Below the pieces are notes generated by a model. The model had not been told where the DNA came from and did no database searches. It worked only from the letters and a program-made list of their open reading frames with translations. A program made the translations under genes and the position numbers. This document shows, piece by piece, positions 9,720 through 20,293 of a stretch of 64,000 nucleotides of DNA. This DNA is from Homarus americanus (taxonomy: Eukaryota > Arthropoda > Malacostraca > Decapoda > Nephropidae): positions 302,501 to 366,500 of the forward strand of contig NW_024748849.1 in the NCBI RefSeq assembly GCF_018991925.1, in the 5' to 3' direction. Each line of letters begins with the position of its first letter. Position 1 is the first letter of the stretch.

Positions 9720-10000
9720 GGCAGCGGCGGTGGTGGTGGTGGTGGCAGTAGTAGGTGGTGGTGGTGGTAGAAGGTGGTGGTGGTGGTGGAGGCTGGGTGG
9801 TGGTGGTGGCAGTGAGTGGTGGTGGTGGTGGTGGTGGTGGTAAAGGTGGTGGTGGTAGAGGCTGGGTGGTGGTGGCAGTAGTTGGTGGTGGTGGTGGTAA
9901 AAGGTGGTGGTGGTAGAGGCTGGGTGGTGGTGGTGATGGCAGTAGTAGGTGGTGGTGGTGGCTGGGTAGTAGTAGTGGTGGCAGAGGCTGGGTGGTGGTA
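9720..10000. repeat. GGT-rich trinucleotide tract
   Basis: Near-pure GGT with interspersed GGCTGG, GTAGTAGG and AAAGG. The + strand is almost free of C. Minus-strand frames of 131-189 residues here (His/Thr/Pro) are artefacts of the repeat. Confidence 0.92.
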
Positions 10001-10261
10001 CACACAATATTCCCCCTGTATGAATACCACACACATGGCCCGCCCACCACACCACCAAATAGAACATTTTCCCCTTCAAGAAAGTACAACATCCTGGGCC
10101 TAAAATTTTGGTTGAGGATGAAAACAGGTTGAGGTTATGGCCACCAAGATATGTGGCCAGGAAGAACACCAAAAATGTCGACCTTTATATCGTCTTCCCG
10201 GGTCAAGGGAGCTAAGACCTCCATCTTGGCAGGTCGGTGTGTGCCGCTGTCCTCGTACAGT

Positions 10262-10455
10262 TAAGGAGCGCGGTGGGGGAGGTAATGGTAGTGGGTGACG
10301 GTGGTGGGTGACGGTGGTGAGTGACGGTGGTGGTGGGTGACGGTGGTGGGTGACGGTGGTGAGTGACGGTGGTGGTGGGTGACGGTGGTGGGTGACGGTG
10401 GTGCGTGACGGTGGTGGGTGACGGTGGTGAGTGACGGTGATGGGTGACGGTGGTG
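10262..10455. repeat. GGGTGACGGTGGT minisatellite
   Basis: Tandem 13-18 bp units of GGGTGACGGTGGTG with variants GAGTGACGG and GCGTGACGG, about thirteen copies. Confidence 0.9.
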
Positions 10456-10564
10456 GTTAGGGTGCCAGGGACGCCCAGATGCAGGGAAACATGTTTATGT
10501 CACCTTTTTGATGTACTCAGCAGGTAATACCTATCACAACACAGGTCCAGTGTCACTCCTCTAC

Positions 10565-10750
10565 CCCACCAGGTCACCACCAGGTCACCACCAGGTCACC
10601 AGCAAGAGCTAAGATAACCTGGTCCCCGCAACATCGCTCCTTGTCTCCCGCGACGTGTTCCTTTACCCCAGCAGGTCACGTTTCTAACAGGTCGCTTCGC
10701 CAGCAGGTCGCCTCGCCAGCAGGTCGCTTCGCCAGCAGGTCGGGTGGTGT
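10565..10750. repeat. Two short CAGGTC-based arrays
   Basis: CAGGTCACCAC repeats at 10569-10606. At 10672-10745 there is a 16-bp unit CAGGTCGCTTCGCCAG. Both share the CAGGTC core. Confidence 0.8.
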
Positions 10751-10869
10751 GTTAGCTGCAGGTCCCAGCGGGTGGAGGAGGTGGCAGCCCTGGACGCAGC
10801 CCTTGATAGTGTCCCTGTTAGAGCGGCAGATCCCGGGGGCCTCCAGCACACACCCGACCCTCTCAGTCT

Positions 10870-11112
10870 GCCTCCACACTACCTCCTTCACTCTCACCTC
10901 CACACTACCTCCTTCACTCTCACCTCCACACTACCTCCTTCACTCTTACCTCCACACTACCTCCTTCACTCTCACCTCCACACTACCTCCTTCACTCTCA
11001 CCTCCACACTACCTCCTTCACTCTCACCTCCACACTACCTCCTTCACCCTCACCTCTTACCTCCACGCTACCTCCTTCACTCTTACCTCCACACTACCTC
11101 CTTCACCCTCCT
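10870..11112. repeat. 26-bp minisatellite array
   Basis: About nine copies of CCTCCACACTACCTCCTTCA plus CTCTCA. Starts at 10871 and 10897 give 26 bp. Because 26 is not a multiple of three the reading frame rotates through the unit, yet all three + frames stay open, giving false ORFs of 139 and 181 residues. Confidence 0.93.
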
Positions 11113-11171
11113 CTCCTATTTCCCTCGCCTCTTCCTCCCTCATTTTCACTACTTCATTTTGCCCTCCGTCC

Positions 11172-11322
11172 CTGACCACAGCCTGAAGTAGCCGCCACAC
11201 CAGCACCACAGCCTGAAGTAGCCGCCACACCAGCACCACAGCCTAAAGTAGCCGCCACACCAGCACCACAGCCTGAAGTAGCCGCCACACCAGCACCACA
11301 GCCTGAAGTAGCCGCCACAGCA
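11172..11322. repeat. 30-bp minisatellite array
   Basis: Nearly five copies of GCCTGAAGTAGCCGCCACAC plus CAGCACCACA (starts 11181, 11211). It is very homogeneous, so probably a recent expansion. Confidence 0.93.
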
Positions 11323-12096
11323 GCGGGCTCAGTGCTTCGAGAACAACAGAAAGTTTGTATCTGACCCGAGTTCCCAACAAGTTATGGCTCTAGTTCAAGT
11401 ACCTTTGTGTTTTGTCCAAGTACCTTTGTGTTTTGTCCAAGTACCTTTCTACTTTCTCATTAACCATATCTTACCATCTTTATGGACAACTTTCTCCTCC
11501 GGTACTTTCGCTTACTTTCTTATCATCATACATTGCATTCCTAACAGTACTTTCGTTCACTTTCTCCACCATAACTCTCTACTAAGACAACAGTGAAAAC
11601 ATAAAATGCCAAGCTACTGAGATGAATCTAATAGGAAAGGACAGCTTTCTTCAGTACTTTCATCTGGTAACTTGATAATCACCATCATTTTCCTTCCACC
11701 TTTCACTAACTTTCACCATAACTATCATAACCAATTACTAAGACAAATCTACCAATTAAGGCCAACTTTCTTCAGCATTTTTACTTACTATCTTGATAAT
11801 CACAAATGTTCTTATAACTTTCACTGGCTTTCTTCATCACATCTGCTATTATGTCCTGAGTGAAAGTACGTAAACCAAAACAAGAAATTTTAACAGGTAC
11901 AATGGGACAACTTTCTTTAGTACTTTCACCCCGCTGTCTTGGTGACCGTTTTACTCCTTAGTAGTGTTACTTTCACCAGCTTTCTTACCCTGTGCGATCA
12001 ACAGTCCTCCTCATACTCACCTGTCCATTGGGGCACGTGAGGACAATGGTGAGGCGAGGTGAGACCAGGAAAAGGATGAAGAAAGAGTACTTGGAC
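11323..12096. other. AT-rich non-coding sequence
   Basis: Three 21-bp units of AAGTACCTTTGTGTTTTGTCC type lie at 11397-11450. The rest repeats loosely around ACTTTC(T/A)(C/T) words (TACTTTCGCTTACTTTCTT and similar) up to 11990, as if an old ACTTTC-containing satellite had decayed. No gene is seen. Confidence 0.5.
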
Positions 12097-12171
12097 AATG
12101 AACACAAGGGTGAGGACAATGAACACAAGGGTGAGGACAAGGGTGAGGACAATGAACACAAGGGTGAGGAC
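12097..12171. repeat. 21-bp tandem repeat
   Basis: AATGAACACAAGGGTGAGGAC repeated about 3.6 times, one unit shortened to AAGGGTGAGGAC. Confidence 0.9.
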
Positions 12172-12289
12172 AGTTACCTGCTATAACGGGAGCTCAACAA
12201 CCCACCACACCGCAGTACGAAATCAATGATCCCCAGTTAGCAGCACTGCCTGTATGGTCGTCGGCGATGTGGGTTGTGTGGAGAGTGAG

Positions 12290-12945
12290 TTGTGGGGAGT
12301 GAGTTGGGGAGGCTGAGTGAGTTAATGAAGTGGGTTAATGAAGTGGGTTAATGAGGTGAGTGAGGTGTGGGGGTGGGTTGTAAGGGGGTAGGTTAATGGG
12401 GGGTTAGAAGTGGGTTGTGGGGGTGGGTTGTGGGGGTGGGTTGTGGGGAGTGGGTTGTGGGGGGTGGGTTGTGGGGAGTGGGTTATGGGGGGAGTGGGTT
12501 GTGATGGGTTATGGGGGGAGTGGGTTGTGGGGGAGTGGGTTGTGGGGAGTGGGTTGTGGCAGAGTGGGTTGTGGGGGTGGGTTGTGGGGAGTGGGTTATG
12601 GGGAGTGGGTTATGGGAGTGGGTTGTGGGGGAATGGGTTGTGGGGGTGGGTTGTGGGGAGTGGGTTATGGGGGAGAGTGGGTTGGGGGTGGGTTGTGGGG
12701 GAATGGGTTGTGGGGAGTGGGTTGTGGGGGGGTGGGTTGTGGGGGTGGGTTGTGGGGGAGTGGGTTGTGGGGGTGGGTTATGGGGGGTGAGTTGTGGGGG
12801 AGTGGGTTGTGTGGGAGTGGGTTGTGGGGTGGGGAAGTGGGTTGTGGGGGAAGTGGGTTGTGGGGGTGTAGGTTGTGGGGAGGTTTGTGTTGTGGGTGTG
12901 GGAGTTGTAGGTGTGTGTGTGTGTTGTGGGTGGGGGGGTGAGGAG
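12290..12945. repeat. G-rich minisatellite (GTGGGTTGTGGGGA)
   Basis: Some 45-50 imperfect units of 13-16 bp. Nearly every unit contains GGG and GGGG runs separated by 2-4 nt, so the + strand has high G-quadruplex potential throughout. Frames of up to 187 residues on both strands (Gly/Val/Trp/Cys or Pro/Thr/His) are readings of the repeat. Confidence 0.95.
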
Positions 12946-13571
12946 AGAATCAGCCACCACAGGCCACACGTTGTTGAGGTACAGTACCGATTGTACAACA
13001 CCATAAACAAACATAACAAATAAATCATAATGTCAGCAGCAGACAAACATCTTTACAAGTTACTACACAGAACAACGGAACATTGTTCTCACTGCTGACA
13101 ACAACTGGGACTATATCTACCCTTTACCATTGTTTACAGGTGTACACTGGGAGACAACAAGTGTACAGATGTACACTCGGGTCAACATAGTGTTCACCTG
13201 TCAGAATTATTAAACAGCACTTGATTGCAGGTAAGTACTTGATCGGGTTAGCGACGTAAGCAGCTTAGTTTAGAGGTGGTCCAGTGTACGAGGTAAACAC
13301 TCTTTCTCTCAGCGACCGTCATTACCTTGTTTATGCAGCCCGCCCGCCCGCGTGTCCCCGCTCATTAAGAAGGTGGGCGCAGGTGGTAGACTGCCATGAG
13401 TGGGTGGCCAAGGTCGTCAAATATTCAGTCAAACACGACCTGGATTTGTGTAGTGGCGGCGGCGGCCCCACCATTTGATGTCATGCATAAATACATAGAC
13501 CCGTCCATAATCTGTTGAACCTCTATACCTAATTCAACATCTGCTGCCGTCACCACGCCCTACACGCTTCC
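12946..13571. other. Non-coding unique sequence
   Basis: It contains a short tandem of GTGTACA(C/G)-type words at 13139-13200 and a GC-rich patch at 13335-13475. No supported gene, and no splice-consistent exon could be argued. Confidence 0.45.
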
Positions 13572-13646
13572 TCCACGCCTCAGACACATCTTTCCCACGC
13601 CTCCGATACATCTCTCCCAGGCCTCCGAAACATCTTTCCCACGCCT
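13572..13646. repeat. 22-bp repeat hosting a CR1-like insertion
   Basis: Three to four units of CCTCCGA(A/T)ACATCTTTCCCA. A further half unit (CCGACACATCTTTCC) reappears at 14371 on the other side of the retroelement, so the element landed inside this small array. Confidence 0.8.
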
Positions 13647-14370
13647 CATAAGAACATAAGAATGGAAGAAACTGCAGCGGGCCTATTGGCCCATACTGGG
13701 CAGTCCCGTTTACACCCAACCCCTATCGCTCATATATCCATCCAACCTGTGTTTGAAGCTATCCAGCGTATTCGAGTTAATGATGATGTTTGGTAACTTG
13801 TTCCACTCATCCACTACTCTGTTTCCAAACCAATGGTTACCTATCTCACGCCTAAATCTGAATTTGTCTAATTTAAAACATTTGCTACGAGTTCGCGCCT
13901 GGTTGGATAGTTTGAGTACTTCTGTTATATCACCTTTGTTTTGCCCTGACTTCCACTTATAGAGTGAGGGGCGACATGATCGAGGGAGTACAAATTAAGA
14001 TGCTTTAACCTGTCTCTGTACTCAAAGTTCCAAATGCCCGGAATTAGTCTTGTCATTCTCCTCTGAAATCTTTCTAGAGATTCTATATCCAGTCTGTCGT
14101 ATGGTGACCAGAACTGAACTGTGTATTCCAAGTGAGGTCTCACAAGCGTAAGATATAGTTTTAGGATGACCTCGCTAGTCTTGTAACTCACACTCCTTTA
14201 TATGAACCCAAGTACTTTGTTAACCTTGTTTCCAGCAAATACACATTGTTGTCTTGGTTTAAGATTCCTACTAATCATTACTCCTAAATCTTTCTCAGTC
14301 GGATTTCTCTTTAACATCGTTGTTCATCTCATATCTGGTTTCTCTGTTTACATCTCCTGGACTAAGTACT
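13647..14370 (-). mobile_element. CR1-like LINE fragment, subfamily A (longest simple copy)
   Basis: On the minus strand this runs from RT residues EKDLGVMISRNLKPRQQC (about 14280) through NKVNKVLGFI and SYKTSEVILKLYLTLVRPHL, YTVQFWSPYDRLDIESLERF and QRRMTRLIPGIWNFEYRDRL to the C-terminal and 3' region, ending in GGGCCTATTGGCCCATACTG and CTTATGTTCTTATG. There is an in-frame stop in GFI-stop-RSV, and a deletion in the LERR(R/V)RG region shifts the frame (14191 down to 13925 is open). It is a CR1-clade element, 5'-truncated and dead. Confidence 0.88.
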
Positions 14371-14470
14371 CCGACACATCTTTCCTACACCTGAATAAAT
14401 CTATTTAACACCTTCACAAATAACTATTTATGCAGTTAAGTTTATTTTCTTCAAGTCACATGTGAGAGAA
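14371..14470. other. Short spacer
   Basis: A residual 22-bp repeat unit, then AT-rich sequence up to the CT microsatellite. Confidence 0.5.
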
Positions 14471-14474
14471 CCAG

Positions 14475-14541
<67 letters not shown>
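14475..14541. repeat. (CT)n microsatellite
   Basis: An uninterrupted CT run of more than 60 bp. The antisense open frame is Glu-Arg dipeptide and not a gene. Confidence 0.97.
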
Positions 14542-14542
<1 letters not shown>

Positions 14543-14626
14543 AAAAAAGATGAGAAAACAGGTGATATGGAACAAAACAATTACTGGAAACCTGTGATAA
14601 GTGGTAGCTGTGTGGGAATATATTTG

Positions 14627-14820
14627 TCAGGTGTGTTGCCAAGTGTGTGTTGCCAGGTGTGTGTTGTCAGGTGTGTGTTGTCAGGTATGTGTTGTCAGGT
14701 ATGTGTTGTCAGGTGTGTGTTGTCAGGTGTGTGTTGCCAGGTGTGCGTTGTCAGGTGTGTGTTGTCAGGTGTGTGTTGTCAAGTATGTGTAGTCAAGTGT
14801 TGTGTTGTCAGGTGTGTTGT
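14627..14820. repeat. 14-bp minisatellite TCAGGTGTGTGTTG
   Basis: About thirteen copies with GTGTGTGTTG(T/C)CAGG core. Variants TATGTG and GTGCG occur in adjacent units. Cys/Val-rich frames of 60-132 residues are artefacts. Confidence 0.93.
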
Positions 14821-14917
14821 AAGACATAGATGTAATAAAAAGAAGGGGAATACGGGTTAGAGAGATTTTAGCTGCACTTGGCCAGGCTTGTTACTCCTGT
14901 TGTTACGCGAGTGTACA

Positions 14918-15008
14918 GTAGGCGGTGAGTGGGTGTAGGCGGTAGGTGGGTGTAGGCGGTAGGTGGGTGTAGGCGGTAGGTGGGTGTAGGCGGTAGGTGG
15001 GTGTAGGT
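14918..15008. repeat. GTAGGCGGTAGGTGGGT minisatellite
   Basis: Five copies of a 17-bp unit (GTAGGCGGTAGGTGGGT), directly abutting the retroelement 3' fragment that follows. Confidence 0.9.
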
Positions 15009-15010
15009 GA

Positions 15011-15136
15011 CTGTAATACGCTGGATAGCTTTAAACATAGGTTGGATGGATATATGAGCGATAGGGGTTGGGTGTAAATGGGACTGCTCAGTATGAGCCA
15101 ATAAGCCCGCTGCAATTTCCTCCATTCTTATGTTCT
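15011..15136 (+). mobile_element. CR1-like A element, 3' end only
   Basis: Contains CTGGATAGCTTTAAACATAG (codons for LDSFKHR...), the 3' end GGTTGGGTGTAAATGGGACT and the CCATTCTTATGTTC terminus. It is the only A copy here in + orientation and is truncated to about 125 bp. Confidence 0.88.
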
Positions 15137-17300
15137 AGTCATTCAACTTCTTAAGGAACCCAAATACTGGGGCACTCCAAGGTGACGTACAGTACTTGGT
15201 TCAGTAATACCTTCAGCGAGCACATCCTTAACATAACTGTCCACTACTATACACCCACTATGGGCCACTCTATACACGATATATGTATCGGCCACGTGTT
15301 CGGTGCGCGAGGACTCCAAAGCTTCAATAAAACAGTACATGTTGACGGTTCACCCGGTAACGTAACGACATTATAATAGAGAACAATTAGTTGTAATAGT
15401 TGAGCCGTTACTTCCACTTAGTCAGGTGCATTCCAATGACCTTCAGTTTCCCTCACTGTGTCTCCTCGTTAATGCACATCATCCGCCATCGTCCGTACAC
15501 CTGCTACCACCTCTGACTCTTGTTCAGTAACACCGATACTGTACTGGCTGGATAAGAGTGCAACCGTTCCAACATCAAGTATAATATCCCCAATAATCAT
15601 ATTAAGGATAACATTGATGTTTTCCCTGGCAGTTGGGTGTAGGCGGGCGTAGGGAGAGGGAGGGGCAGTTTCATACAGTGGTGCCGATAATGACAGGGAG
15701 AAAGGGAAGGACAGTAACCAGGGATGAAGGGTGAGAGCAGGAGGGAGAGGGATGAGGAAGGAGAGGGGGAGGGAGGGGTGTGAGATTCAGTAAGAAATAA
15801 AGAGATTTAGTGGAGTGAGAAAGAGGGAGATGGTGAGATAAATTCGGCACTCACCACGCCTCTCTCTCCATTGGTCAGCTTGCCCATCGACAAGCTTCGT
15901 CATCGACCCTCTTGCCCCATACTTGCCCACCGCCGCGATCTTCCACACTACCGTTACACTCTCGCCTACCGTCGCCTCTCCGCTCCCTTGCCCACGGGTC
16001 AGCTGATCCGCCTGCCTACTTGCCCTCCCAGTAGCTCGGGGCAGGACTCCACAACCTCCCGCTCCCACAAGCACTGAGTATTTAAAGATAGTACACACCC
16101 ATCCACACCCACCCGGCACCCACACCCACCCTGACATCCACGCCGGAAAACCGAGAGAGTATTGCCAGGGAAGTAAGAGGAGTGTTGTTGTTATTGTTTA
16201 CGATCTCTGTGTCACCTTCCTTACCTACCTTCCTACCTACCTACTTCTCTACCGACCTACTAGTGATAAAACCGAGACAATTAAGTTCGAGATCGAGACC
16301 TAACTATCGAGGCCAACACCATTCACAATCTTAGCAGTTATGGACCACCTGATGATTAACTCCCAATGTAACAACGAGGTGACTAAACTTCAGGTGGGAG
16401 ATGCATGATGGGGGGGGGGGGTCTTCTGGGATCGACCGTCACCAGGTAACTTTTACAAGTCTTCAGTATCGTGGACACAACCACCGACTGACTTACAAGA
16501 CATTTTTCCTCCTCTTATACGGGCAGTGATTCTCCCGGCGTCCACAGTGGTAAGTGGAGCTGTATTATTATTATTATTATTATTATTATTTTAATCATAA
16601 TAATTGCGCCTTATTTTGTGTTGACGTGGTTGAGGTTAAGCTGGAGGAACGATCTTCGGGTGAACATTTTCTGGGGTGGCTATTATTCAGATGATCAGCA
16701 TTTATTTATTGACGTGAGCATAAACCGACGTTTTAGGATATTTATTTTTAAATGGAAAATTAGGGTCAGTTTATATAAGTATAATAATTATGAGGAGTTG
16801 AAATCCTTAGGTCATATCTTTTACTTGATCCTATACAAGTACTTTACTTTCCTTGACCATAATAGGCGATCATTACACTGGGTTCTCTCCAGGGCGGGAT
16901 ACACGGTACAGTCACCATGGTCAGTGACAGCTTGACCAGGGACGGAAACTTGTCCTTGTTCTGCTGTCACAAGTGAATTGGAGTCACATGTGTTACATAG
17001 ATCACCTTGTGAGGCAGGAAGCCCCTACTTAAGGTGTGTTAGTGGTGTGACCTGAGGTGTTGATATCCCCCTCCCACACACCTCAGAATATATTAAAAAA
17101 TTTATAGTCATCAAAAGTCTAGAGCAAAAACACGAGACAGGGAGATACTCAAGACCTACATTACTGACACCTACCTACCTAACCACACACACACAGCCAG
17201 CGGTACTTGTGTCTCTACAACACAGCGAGATCTGTCTCTCAGGTCTCCTTGTGGCGTTGGAAGGGGCGAAAGATAATAGTTGGTGATGGAAAAGGGGAGA
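15137..17300. other. Mostly unique non-coding sequence
   Basis: No supported gene. It includes a GGGAGAGG-rich stretch (15650-15780), a CACCC/CCACACCC-rich patch (16085-16135), poly-G at 16411-16422 and (TTA)n at 16565-16591. A 105-codon frame at 16618-16935 (+) is not repeat-derived, but I see no domain, signal or splice context and would not call it a gene. Confidence 0.45.
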
Positions 17301-17317
17301 GATAGTGATGGTGGTGA

Positions 17318-17560
17318 AGAGAGACTGTGGTAGGGAAGGGGAGAGACTGTGGTAGGGAAGGAGAGAGACTATGGGAGGGAAGGGGAGAGACTGTGGTAGG
17401 GAAGGGGAGAGGCTGTGGGAGGGAAGGGGAGAGACTGTGGGAGGGAAGGGGAGAGACTGTGGTAGGGAAGGGGAGAGACTGTGGGAGGGAAGGAGAGAGA
17501 CTGTGGGAGGGAAGGGGAGAGACTGTGGGAGGGAAGGAGAGAGAGACTGTGGTGGAGAAG
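17318..17560. repeat. 22-bp purine-rich minisatellite
   Basis: About eleven copies of GAGAGACTGTGG(G/T)AGGGAAG plus GG (starts 17407, 17429). The + strand is almost pure purine apart from ACTGT, and frames on both strands remain open. Confidence 0.93.
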
Positions 17561-17624
17561 AAGTCAGTATCTCTTCTTCCTTCGCCAACACGTTAGGCTC
17601 ACCCTCACTAGACACTAACTTATC

Positions 17625-17770
17625 CAGGCTGGTGGTGGTGGTGGTAGTAGTGGTAGCGGTGATGATCGTGGTGATGGTAGTATAACATTGATGGTGGTGG
17701 AAGTAGTGGTAGCGGTGATGATAGTGGTGGTGATAGTGGTGGTGGTAGTAGCATTGATGGTGGTAAGGGC
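17625..17770. repeat. GGTGGTAGTGGTAGCGGTGAT tract
   Basis: GGT-based repeats in which GGTAGCGGTGATGAT-like segments recur at about 17655 and 17710. Confidence 0.85.
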
Positions 17771-17779
17771 AAGACCACT

Positions 17780-18345
17780 ACCAACAGGACGGAGTCTGCC
17801 CTGAACGAAAGCCGGCGACCGTCGGTGACGAACCGGAAAGATACGGGCGGTTATGAATCGGCCCTTGCTAGCCGCCAGGGCCGCCCCGGCGAGCCCTCTG
17901 CCCCCACCAGTCACCCGCGGCGGGGGGAGGAGAGGAGACTGCCACTTAAAAGACGACATACATGACCGGGTCAATGTCTGAATGCTATAAATATTTACCA
18001 CAAACAACACACACGTTATACACCTGGCGATGACAGTCTAACATGAACGACTGCGTTGAGAGACTGAGTGGTGGTGGTGGTGGTGGGCCCGTTGACCCGC
18101 GTTGAGCAAGAGGCCCCCCTGGGCGAGGGTCGGCGGCGGTGACGGCGGCGGCGGCGGTTGCTGGCGTGGTACGTCATTGTGCAACTGCGCATCACCGCCT
18201 GCCCTGCCTGGCCATAGCAGGTCCGCCTAGCACTCACCGTCGTGCTCGCCCTGGGGGGGGCTGCAGGGTGGGGAGCCTGGCCGACGAGCGAGCCCCGGGT
18301 GGTGAAGGACACAGGGGGTGGTGCGTCCCCGTCACACCGTGGTAT
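17780..18345. other. CpG-rich segment, possible first-exon/promoter region
   Basis: Local CpG density is visibly higher than in the flanks (GGCGGCGGTGACGGCGGCGG at 18131 and similar). On the minus strand a donor-like GACG/GGTGAGTG occurs around 18228-18236. No long coding frame is supported, so this is only a candidate unmethylated promoter or 5' exon. Confidence 0.3.
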
Positions 18346-18419
18346 GTGGCGAACACCGCCGCCGCCACCACACCATAACCACCACTACACCAACAACACC
18401 CATTCGCTACCACCACCAG

Positions 18420-18760
18420 CCACTGTCCTCACCCATCACTGCCCTCACCCGTCACTGCCCTCACCCGGTCACTGTCCTCACCCATCACTGCCCTCATCCA
18501 TCACTGCCCATGACCATCTTTGCCCTCACCCGTCACTACCCTCACCCGGTCACTGTCCTCACCCACCACTGCCCTCATCCATCACTGCCCATACCCATCT
18601 TGCCCTCACCCGTCACTGCCCTCACGGTCAATACCCGCACCGTCACTAACCTCATCGGTCACTAACCGGTCGCTACCCTCATCCGTCACTTCCCTCACCT
18701 ATCACTGTCCTCATCCATCACTACCCTCACCTGTCACTAACTTTCCGTCACTAACCTAGG
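18420..18760. repeat. 16-17 bp minisatellite (CCCTCACCCGTCACTG)
   Basis: About twenty units of CCCTCACCCGTCACTG with CAT/GGT variants. A larger block at 18453-18530 (CCGGTCACTGTCCTCACCCA...) recurs at 18545-18610, so part of it was duplicated as a block of about 90 bp. Confidence 0.9.
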
Positions 18761-18774
18761 TGCTACCTTATAAT

Positions 18775-19640
18775 TGGTAGTGGTAGTTGGTGGTGGTGGT
18801 GGTGGTGGTAGTTAGTGGTAGTGGTGGTGGTAGTGGTAGTTAGTTGGTGGTGGTAGTTATTTGGTGGTAGTTAGTGGTGGTTGTAGTTGGTGGTGGTAGT
18901 AGTTGGTGGTGGTAGTTGGTGGTGGTAGTAGTTGGTGGTAGTATGGTGGTGGTAGTGGTAGTTGGTGTGGTGGTGGTGGTGGTGGTAGTTGGTGGTGGTG
19001 GTGGTGGTAGTTAGTTGGTGGTGGTGGTGGTAGTTGGTGGTGGTAGTGGTAGTTGGTGGTGGTGGTGGTAGTTAGTGGTGGTAGTGGTAGTTGGTGGTGG
19101 TGGTAGTTGGTGGTGGTAGTGGTGGTTGGTGGTGGTGGTATTGGTGGTGGTGGTAGTTGGTGGTGGTAGTTGGTGGTAGTGGTAGTTGGTGTGGTGGTGG
19201 TGGTAGTTGGTGGTGGTGGTAGTGGTGGTAGTTGGTGGTGGTGGTGGTAGTTGGTGTAGTAGTGGTAGTTGGTGGCGGTGGTAGTTGGTGGTGGTGGTAG
19301 TTGGTGGTGGTGGTAGTTAGTGGTAGTTGGTTAGTTGGTGGTGGTGGTAGTTGGTGGTGGTGGTAGTGGTGGTAGGTGGTGGTGGTGGTTGGTGGTGGTG
19401 GTGGTAGTTGGTGGTGGTAGTGGTAGTTGGTGGTGGTGGTAGTTGGTAGCGGTAGTTAGTGGTGGTGGTAGTTGGTAGCGGTAGTTAGTGGTGGTGGTAG
19501 TTGGTAGTGGTAGTTGGTGGTGGTAGTGGTAGTTGGTGGTGGTGGTGATAGTTGGTGGTGGTAGTGGTGGAAGATAGTAGTAGTGATGATATATTGGTGG
19601 AAGATGGTGGTGGAAGTGGTAATGGTGGTGGTAGATAATG
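18775..19640. repeat. Long GGT/GTAGTTGGT tract
   Basis: More than 850 bp of GGT triplets punctuated by TAGTTGGT. The + strand is practically devoid of C and low in A, an extreme strand bias. Minus-strand frames (Thr/His/Pro/Tyr, 72-269 residues) come from the repeat. Confidence 0.95.
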
Positions 19641-19724
19641 GTAAGGGGGTGGTGGTGGCCACAGTGCGTGACAAAGATCATGGTAGAACACGTGACGATG
19701 TAGCAGCGTCGATGTAATGCCAGG

Positions 19725-19811
19725 GTGGCGGTACATGGCAGTGGGTGGCGGTACATAACAGTGGGTGGCGGTACGTAACAATGGGCGGCGGTACGTAACA
19801 GTGGGTGGCGG
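19725..19811. repeat. 22-bp GTGGGTGGCGGTACGTAACA array, left part
   Basis: Four units of the minisatellite that continues at 21206-21700. The two parts are separated by a 1.4-kb retroelement insertion. Confidence 0.88.
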
Positions 19812-20293
19812 TACATAAGAACATAATAATGGAGGAAACTGCAGTTAATGATGATGTTTGGTAACTTGTTCCACTCATCCACTACTCTATTTCCAAAACA
19901 GTGTTTACCAATCTCGCGCCTAAATCTAAATTTGTCTAATTTAAAACCATTGCTATGAGTTCGCTCCTGGTTGGATAGTTTGAGTACCTTTGTTATATTA
20001 CCTTTGTTTAGCCTTGACTTCCATTTATACACCTCTATCATATCGCCCCTCACTCTACGTCTCTTAAAGGAGTGCAGATTCAGATGCTTTAAAAAGGCCG
20101 GATAGTCAAGGTTCCTAATGCCCCGGATTGGTCTTGCCATCCTCTTCTGATAACTTTTTATAGGGATTCGATATCCATTCTGTAGTACGGTGACCAGAAC
20201 TGCACAACATAATCTAAGTTAGGTCTCACAAGCGTAAGATATAGTTTTAGGATAACCTCGCTAGTCTTGTTGTCTTGGTTTAAGTTCCCTACT
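19812..20293 (-). mobile_element. CR1-like A element, 3' part
   Basis: Minus-strand RT C-terminal codons are recognisable (RSNGFKLDKFRFRREIG-like, VVDEWNKLPNIIIN). An internal deletion directly joins CTGCAG to TTAATGATGATG, removing about 100 bp of the 3' end and terminal codons, and a second deletion occurs near 20270. The tail ACATAAGAACATAATAATGG begins at 19812. The A copy resumes at about 21046 after the inserted B copy. Confidence 0.85.

Noticed and set aside
12410..13046. Gly/Val/Trp/Cys frames and an antisense Pro/Thr frame
   Set aside because: Produced by the G-rich GTGGGTTGTGGGG array; not a glycine-rich cuticle protein, since three overlapping frames look the same.
16618..16935. 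105-codon + strand frame, not repeat-derived
   Set aside because: AT-rich sequence, no domain, no splice or promoter context. Length is within chance for a 64-kb AT-rich window.
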